DNA of 64,000 bases, taken from assembly GCA_018292915.2 (NCBI GenBank), contig JACVVK020000017.1, positions 1,823,501-1,887,500 on the forward strand. Direction: 5' to 3'. Below the pieces are notes generated by a model. That model did not search any database. It was not told where the DNA came from and was given only the letters and a program-made list of their open reading frames with translations. This DNA is from Batillaria attramentaria. Lineage: Eukaryota; Mollusca; Gastropoda; Batillariidae. Shown piece after piece: positions 57,754 to 64,000 of the stretch (position 1 is its first letter; the number at the start of each line of letters is the position of its first letter). The translations under genes and the position numbers were made by a program.

Positions 57754-60700
57754 TCAGCTTGGGTAGCGCTCCACGATCATGGCATGGCCCTGGAAACACA
57801 TGAAGTTGGCAGCGCAGAAATTTATGGTATCTGTATCAAGCACACCCTCAAAACATACAGCACAAACAAAATACTGCACCAACCAAAACAAGTGCTAAAC
57901 ATAGGTAACACTTTCAGTTCTAGCTTGGTGACCGAAACACGGATTTTCAAAGCCCATCCCGATGGAGTCCCATTTGTGGAGAAAAGCATGTGTCAACATA
58001 ACATCAACCCAGGGGGTCATATTTTATGTGCCTGGTGATACAACCAAAACAAACCAGTGTCACCCGGATTGCCGAAACTAGAATTTGCCATCACCTCAAG
58101 ACAGAACCACAGCTGAACCAGTGCAATCGCTTACTATTTTTAAAAAAACTTTCACAGAAAACCTTCAACACAATAAAGAAGACGTAACAGTGATATCACT
58201 GGCCAGCCATCATCAATTAGTGGTATACTTGCCACAGAGAGACAAACCACAGCACAGCCACCAAAACTCACCAAGCCACCAGCAGCACAAGCTGCGACTA
58301 ACGCAAACTGTCCATTCTCATGGTTCAGGCGGTGAGCAGCGGTGGTAACGAGCCGCACTCCCGTTGCTCCAAACGGGTGGCCAAGGGACAGAGATCCGCC
58401 CCACAGGTTCAGCTTCTCCAAGGATGGTGCCCCTGCCTGCAAAGAGGAAAGTGCCATTTATTAAGAACATGTACAATTTACATGGAGAAGTGCGGCTGAG
58501 CAATACCTCCAAATGCAATGAAAGACACCAGGGATTCACAAGATGCTGCTTATAAAGTGACACCCTGTCATGTTCCTAAAACCAAGGTTCAATGTCCAAG
58601 GTTCAATATATTGCCAGGTTTTACAAAATTTGTATTTTCTTTATTCATTCATTCTTGTTTCACCAAAATGCCCTAGACAAAGACTTGGGAAGTTGGTTCT
58701 TGCACCAAATCCAATCCAATCCAATCCAGTGTTCATTCATAAAGCACAGAGGTACCCCAAGAGAAGAAAAGGCACCTAGATAATACTGCAGAGATGAAGA
58801 CAAAAAATTCAGTGGAGATATTTACCTTTCCTGGAAGTCCCATCATGTTCTGGCCAAACCAGTCCGAGTCAAGAGCTTTTAGGTTGGCCAGGATCTGTCC
58901 CTGTATCACCAAATGTACGTTTTTAGTTCTGATAGTAATACTCTCATCTGCTGTCAGTAAGGAACAATTCTTAAATCTGAGAGAAAATCCCCAAAGATTG
59001 AGACAGCCAATATGGTCAGCCAAGTTCCAAGTATAGCAACTTTCAAGCCTATTCCCACAAGCCTATTCTCTCATTATTATTTATATCTTTCATTCATTTT
59101 CAATAAACATGTACAATAATACGAAAAAAAAATCTAATGAGGGAAATTATGAAGTGTCTCATTTATCAATAAAAGCGTACAAAACAAAACAAAAAAACAT
59201 GTACAGAACTCAAAACGTGGGTGTTCACTGCTAATGTTGTACTGTAGAAAAACAAGAGTGCGTCTACATACTGCAAAGGCCTCATGGTACTCAAATACGC
59301 TGATGTCAGACAGCTTGAGGCCAGCCTTCTTCAAGATACGAGGTGTTGCATAAGCTGGCCTGTAAAACACAAAAAGTAGTAGTGAGTACAGTACGTAAGT
59401 GCACTGCCACACCATACGAACGCTCCATGTGCACCATGTAGACACCGTATCTTCCATAGTTCCAACTCCATTAAATTCACCCCTGTGAAGCCTTGAAAAG
59501 CTTTCCAAGCTGTAAGCAGAACGTAAGTACAAACAGCGAAATAAAAGTGTACTCATTGTGGTTAATCCAGTTTGTGCATTGCAAAATAAGCAGCTGTCAG
59601 TTTGTGGGGGAAACGGAGGGGTGGGGGGTGGGTGGGGGTGGGGTGTGTTATTGTTGTTGTTGTGAGGGAGTGACTGATGGGCTACAAAACGTCATCTCTA
59701 CGACATGACATCTTACCCAAGCAGAAGCTGATCTTTGGGATCCTGAGCCACATACAGGAAATCACGCAGGTACGCCACAGGCTTGAAACCCATTTCCAGT
59801 GCCTTCTCTTCAGACATGATCAAGCAGGCTGAGGCACCATCCGTCTGTCATGTACAAGAAGGCACACACACACACACACCACTTTGATATAAAACTGAAA
59901 TTAAAGTAGATCCAACAAAGATACCCTTTCACTGCAGGTACACATATCTCCAAAAACACAAAAAATGGTGGTGGAGACCCTTCCTCCCCAACCCCTTCAC
60001 TAAAATGAATAAACTAACACACAAAAACCCAAAACAAAAGAAAAACAACAATAAATGTCTCACGATCACTACTGTAAATTCCACTCTTCTGAAGTTTTAT
60101 GATCAGGCAAACGGAATGTACTGTGTGACACTCCGAAGTAAATGCCTACAAAACACAAGATACAGGACAGGGTGAGCTACAGTGTTAGCCAGAAACCTAA
60201 CTACATGTAGCATGATTTTCGATACTGCCAAATTCATTATAGAGACTTAATGCTAACCAGGAAGGAAGCGTTGGCAGCTGTCACGGTGCCATGAGGTTTG
60301 ATGAAGGCGGGTTTCAACTTCCCCATTGCTTCCATGGAGGAGGGACGAATTCCGTTATCCTTTTCAACAGGCTCTGCCACTCCTGCAGGGCAAAACGATT
60401 AGAAAATACGGTAGAAGCAGAACCTCTTTTGGGTGACAAAAACGGAGTCAACCATAATGAGATCATCCTTCAAAGCATTCAAGAACACACACTGACAGAA
60501 TGCACCAGGGCTTGCATGTAAAAGTCGGGGTTAGGGAGTTTAGCCCCGGGTTAGAGTCTAACCTCAAACTGAACTAGCTCTAGGGTTAAATTTTCTGTTG
60601 TATTTTGTTTTAAACCAGGAAGCGGGTCCATTCCAGCAAGGTGCACATGCTGTTATAGAAGAATTTTTGTCTTTCTTTCTTTGCTTCCTTTTTTTTTTAA

Positions 60701-63700
60701 TTTTGTTTTGGGGTTTCTTTTGTCCTAGTCTGCGTTAGGCCTGTAGCCGTGGGTTAAATTAACCTCGAGTTCTACATATGGGCCCAGACTACTTATTTGT
60801 TCTTCAGCTACATTATGCTTTCAGCCTACCTGGCACTTTGTAAGCAATCCTGTCCTTCAGCAGCCCGTTTTCCGATGCTTCAAAGGCAAACCTGTGCGAC
60901 CTCAGTGCAAAAGCATCCTGAAAGTGATTTAGGAAAAACATATATTCCAGACTGTTTGAAGCTTATTAAAAAAAGAAAGAAAAGATTACTTCCATATCTT
61001 GTTATAGCAAACTCATGGTATTTCATCTTTCTGTCCTTGAGATGATCAGCTGTTTTTTCTTCCTCTGTTCACATTTTTGTACAACTGCATACCATCCTTT
61101 CTGTATTAAACGAAACAGGTTTCATTTGTAGTTCATTTTTGTACCTGTTCCTGCCTTGTCACATTGAAAGCTGCAGCCAGCCTGTCACCAGAGTGGCCCA
61201 TCGTCTCATTGGTAGAAAACTCTGCGACTGCTGGCAACTGTAGAAGGCAACATACCAACATCCATCAGTCTGCTGTAAGTGCACTGCCTCAAGAAGTCTA
61301 AAAACTGCTGCTACATCAAAGAATCTCTATACATTCAGTGCCATATAAATATTTCACTTATTGAACACTAATAGATCCTAGCCATCATACAACATGAGAC
61401 AAGTTTCAACAAAGTAAAACAAACGTAGAAGAAGAAAGAAAAACTTACAAAACAACAACAAAAACAACCCCAAAACATAACAACAAAAACCCCAAAAATC
61501 CCAAAATGCTGAAATCCCTCCCCCCCCCCCCCCCCCAAAAAAAAACAAACAAACCAACCCAAGCCAAACCTCCTAAACAACCAAAAAATCTCATACAGAA
61601 ACAACTAACCAATTAAACACCATTATAAATTGAAGCCTACCTCAGGTGTGAGAGCTGCAGGAGTTAACATCTGAGTGACGAGTTGTAGACGAGCTCCAAC
61701 TGTTTTTGCTTTGTTCATCGCCAGCATCAGTTTTCTCATCTTGCGACTGTGCCGGATGGGGACGTCCGACATGAATTCCACCCCGCCTGCGATGACTGTA
61801 TCTACCTGTCCACTTGCGATCAATCCAATGCCTGCAATAAAAAAAAAAGAAAGAAAGAAGAAGTTAATGTACATCGAGTTCAATGGCAGCATAGACAGAC
61901 AAAACAATGCTTCTTCACATGACTAATACAGAAGTGTAAGTTAGTTGAATCATGACCTAACAAAGACCTCAAGAGCTGATCTGTGTATTAATTTTATTGA
62001 AAAACAGAAGCAATACCGTTTTGACTGCAACAAAAAAAAAACAAAAAAACACCTTTCAAAGGCTGACACAGTGATCTCAATGTGCATAAAGCGTGTTTGA
62101 GTGGTGAAACCACCAAGCCGCACAACTGCACGTGCAGCAAGGGGAATAATCAACCTGCCAAACCAAACTTTGAACATCAGGGGGGACAACCCAATCGTTG
62201 GTGTGCAGCACTCTCTGGGGCACAGAGTCTTTCAGTGGAAAGTACCTCTGTGCACAGTGGGGAAATGGCGCTCACTGCGCTACCGTGCCGGGGCTAAATT
62301 GTCTCGGTGCTCTCAAACACAAGGTCGCGCACTATGTCATCCTTGACCAGCTTTGAACCCAGAGAGATCCTCAATGGCGCAAGTGATGGCAGGCTGTCTT
62401 CAGAGTGAAAGTAGGCGTGTTTCTGAATCAGAGACATACATAACATGTCTCTGTCTGAATGGACAGATCTATTATTACATTCAGTCCTAGAGCACGGGTG
62501 TGTATGCTTTTGTAATCGTCTCTTATTCCACCACAAGGCAGGTACGTGATCGTCTGCACCGTGCAATAATACTTGCCTGCAGAGTGCAACACCTTGGCCT
62601 GTCAGAGTGCAACCCCCTTGCCGTTTACTCACATCCTGTTGGATCAGTGTACCACGTAAACAGTGCCATCAAATCGCAACAATAATTGTCCGCTGGCAAA
62701 GATTTTGCCCAAACCAAAAGTGGTCGGATATTCAAGACTTCGTTTCAAATCGATTCATATGACACACAAGTCTTCGCTTTTCTAAAAAAAATTCGCCATT
62801 TTTGAAAATGGCGCTGGGTGTAAGCAGTCACATTTTCACGCCCCGCCGAAAAGGGACTGCACTCTGGAGTCTAGGTGTGCAGCTGCAGCTTGTGAGGTGA
62901 AGGGCAGTAACTTAGTTCTTCTCAAGATTGTGACCTGCAAAAAAAGAACCTATTGTGCATGCGACCCTCCAGAAAGTACTGTGCTGTCTGCACAGAGAAT
63001 GAAAGGAGGTTTGTGACCTGTTGTGATGGCCTGGTTTGATGAAATGCACGCCTGCGTCACAGTGTGGGCTGGCACTCGGTTGGAAATACCGGCTCCGAGA
63101 GATGCCTTTTGGAAAGAGAGAAAAGAAAAATCAAATCAATAACCCTGGTCTTGTTGAATTTATGTGTCTTATGCTGAAAAAGCCACAGAGGTAGCCTGGA
63201 ATATTCCACTCTTAGCACCACCATTGTCAAAGTGCTCAATCAAAAACTGCAGAGTAAAACAGTTGTGAATGTACATATCTGAGTATGTTGTGATGATCTA
63301 CTGGCATATACAGTCAACTGGGTATGTCTGCAGACTACAACTGTTGTGACTTAATAAGTCATGTAAACTCCAAATTACACTTTCTTCTGTTTAGTCTTAG
63401 TTCGTAATGGTAGGGCCATCGTTCCTTGTGATCGTTTCTCAGTTAAAGGCACCAAACAAACATGAAACAACTTTATAAATAAAATGTACCTCACGAGCCA
63501 CGTTGCTTGTCTTCACTTCCTGGATGACGGTGCCATAAACAACATACTCCACAGCATCTGCAAATCATGGGCACATCATATGCACACTTAAAAGGATGAA
63601 AAGACAATTAGCTCAAAACTGAATTACAAACGGCATGGTACATGTATGTATGCGTTAACCCTGGTCTAACTAAAATTAATTTGTCTTATGCCGAAAAAGC

Positions 63701-64000
63701 CATAGAAGTGGCCTGGAATATTCAGCACTACTAGGGTCAAGAGAAAACATTTTCTAGAGGAGAACAGCAGGCTGCCTGTGCACAATAAAATAATTAATTA
63801 ATCTCACAAGACAGCCACAAGCAAAATTGTTCTTCTTCTGTCCTAAGTAGTTTTCTAAAGATAACTGGATAAGGTTAGTGATTATTTATGCAGTGAGTAA
63901 ACTACACTGGTTGGTGGTTGGTACTGGACACAACACCCCAATGTAAAAAACAAATCAGCAATCAACAAATATTTACCTTTTGGTAGACCAGTCCTTTTCA
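57754..64000 (-). CDS. HADHB: Mitochondrial trifunctional enzyme subunit beta (3-ketoacyl-CoA thiolase), 5' end outside window
   Basis: Twelve minus-strand exons in continuous phase: 64000-63977 (partial), 63557-63490, 63105-63018, 61831-61641, 61237-61145, 60917-60830, 60382-60258, 59844-59717, 59359-59272, 58900-58826, 58436-58272 and 57789-57754. The frame starts at KRTGLPK and ends [11 protein letters not shown]. The enzyme performs thiolytic cleavage of long-chain 3-ketoacyl-CoA in mitochondrial beta-oxidation, in complex with HADHA. Thiolase landmarks are present: nucleophilic Cys in [11 protein letters not shown], the HEAF His, [15 protein letters not shown] with the catalytic His, and the second Cys in [30 protein letters not shown] is almost identical to human. 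The N-terminus with the mitochondrial targeting peptide lies past the right edge. The beta-subunit identity is secure from these motifs. Confidence 0.97.
63140..63210. repeat. Short dispersed repeat, copy 1 of 2 (HADHB introns)
   Basis: AACCCTGGTCTTGTTGAATT ... CTTATGCTGAAAAAGCCACA ... TAGCCTGGAATATTC closely matches 63655-63724 (AACCCTGGTCTAACTAAAAT ... CTTATGCCGAAAAAGCCATA ... TGGCCTGGAATATTC). About 70 bp, same orientation; probably pieces of an unidentified interspersed repeat. Confidence 0.6.
63655..63724. repeat. Short dispersed repeat, copy 2 of 2 (HADHB introns)
   Basis: Second copy of the 63140-63210 repeat, in the same orientation about 515 bp away, in the neighbouring intron. Confidence 0.6.

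Noticed and set aside
62040..62690. Overlapping ORFs on both strands in the HADHB intron (62082-62346, 62294-62632)
   Set aside because: No similarity recognised and they lie between well-supported HADHB exons 63018-63105 and 61641-61831, which join in phase without them.

Overview
This 64-kb window is animal nuclear DNA. The genes are intron-rich with GT-AG splice sites, there are many (CA)n/(TG)n microsatellites and homopolymer runs, and short DNA transposons and tRNA-derived SINEs are frequent. The repeat content and the single pre-duplication forms of genes that are duplicated in vertebrates (DEPDC1/1B, ATAD2/2B) fit an invertebrate, most likely a mollusc. That taxonomic call is inference, not proof.

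Layout: (1) 1-5440, minus strand: the 5' and middle part of a DEPDC1-family gene (DEP plus RhoGAP-like), running off the left edge. (2) 5441-8359: repeat-rich spacer with foldback MITEs, a LINE fragment and a short MITE. (3) 8360-22568, plus strand: complete OSBPL9/ORP9-like lipid-transfer protein in 20 coding exons, with two alternative first coding exons and a 1.35-kb intronic minisatellite. (4) 22569-26963: 3' UTR and intergenic DNA. (5) 26964-27718, plus strand: two-exon SMIM15. (6) 27719-32109: non-coding. (7) 32110-35823, minus strand: six-exon TMEM244. (8) 36564-53152, plus strand: complete ATAD2/ATAD2B (AAA plus bromodomain), head-to-head with TMEM244 across about 740 bp that holds ETS- and E2F-like motifs. 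One ATAD2 intron contains a 948-nt frame-compatible open segment that may be a cassette exon. Another intron, which splits the Walker A motif, is filled by a nested transposon. (9) 53153-57753: 3' UTR and intergenic DNA. (10) 57754-64000, minus strand: the mitochondrial trifunctional enzyme beta subunit HADHB (thiolase), whose 5' end lies beyond the right edge.

The genes do not form a pathway or operon. They are independent housekeeping and cell-cycle genes: DEPDC1 and ATAD2 are proliferation-linked, OSBPL9 acts at ER-Golgi contacts, SMIM15 and TMEM244 are small membrane proteins, and HADHB works in mitochondrial beta-oxidation. From memory of the human map, DEPDC1B and SMIM15 lie close together on 5q12, and ATAD2B and HADHB are both on 2p23-24, so part of this order may be ancestral linkage.

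Exon boundaries were read by eye from splice signals, phase continuity and remembered similarity to the human proteins. No alignment or search was run.
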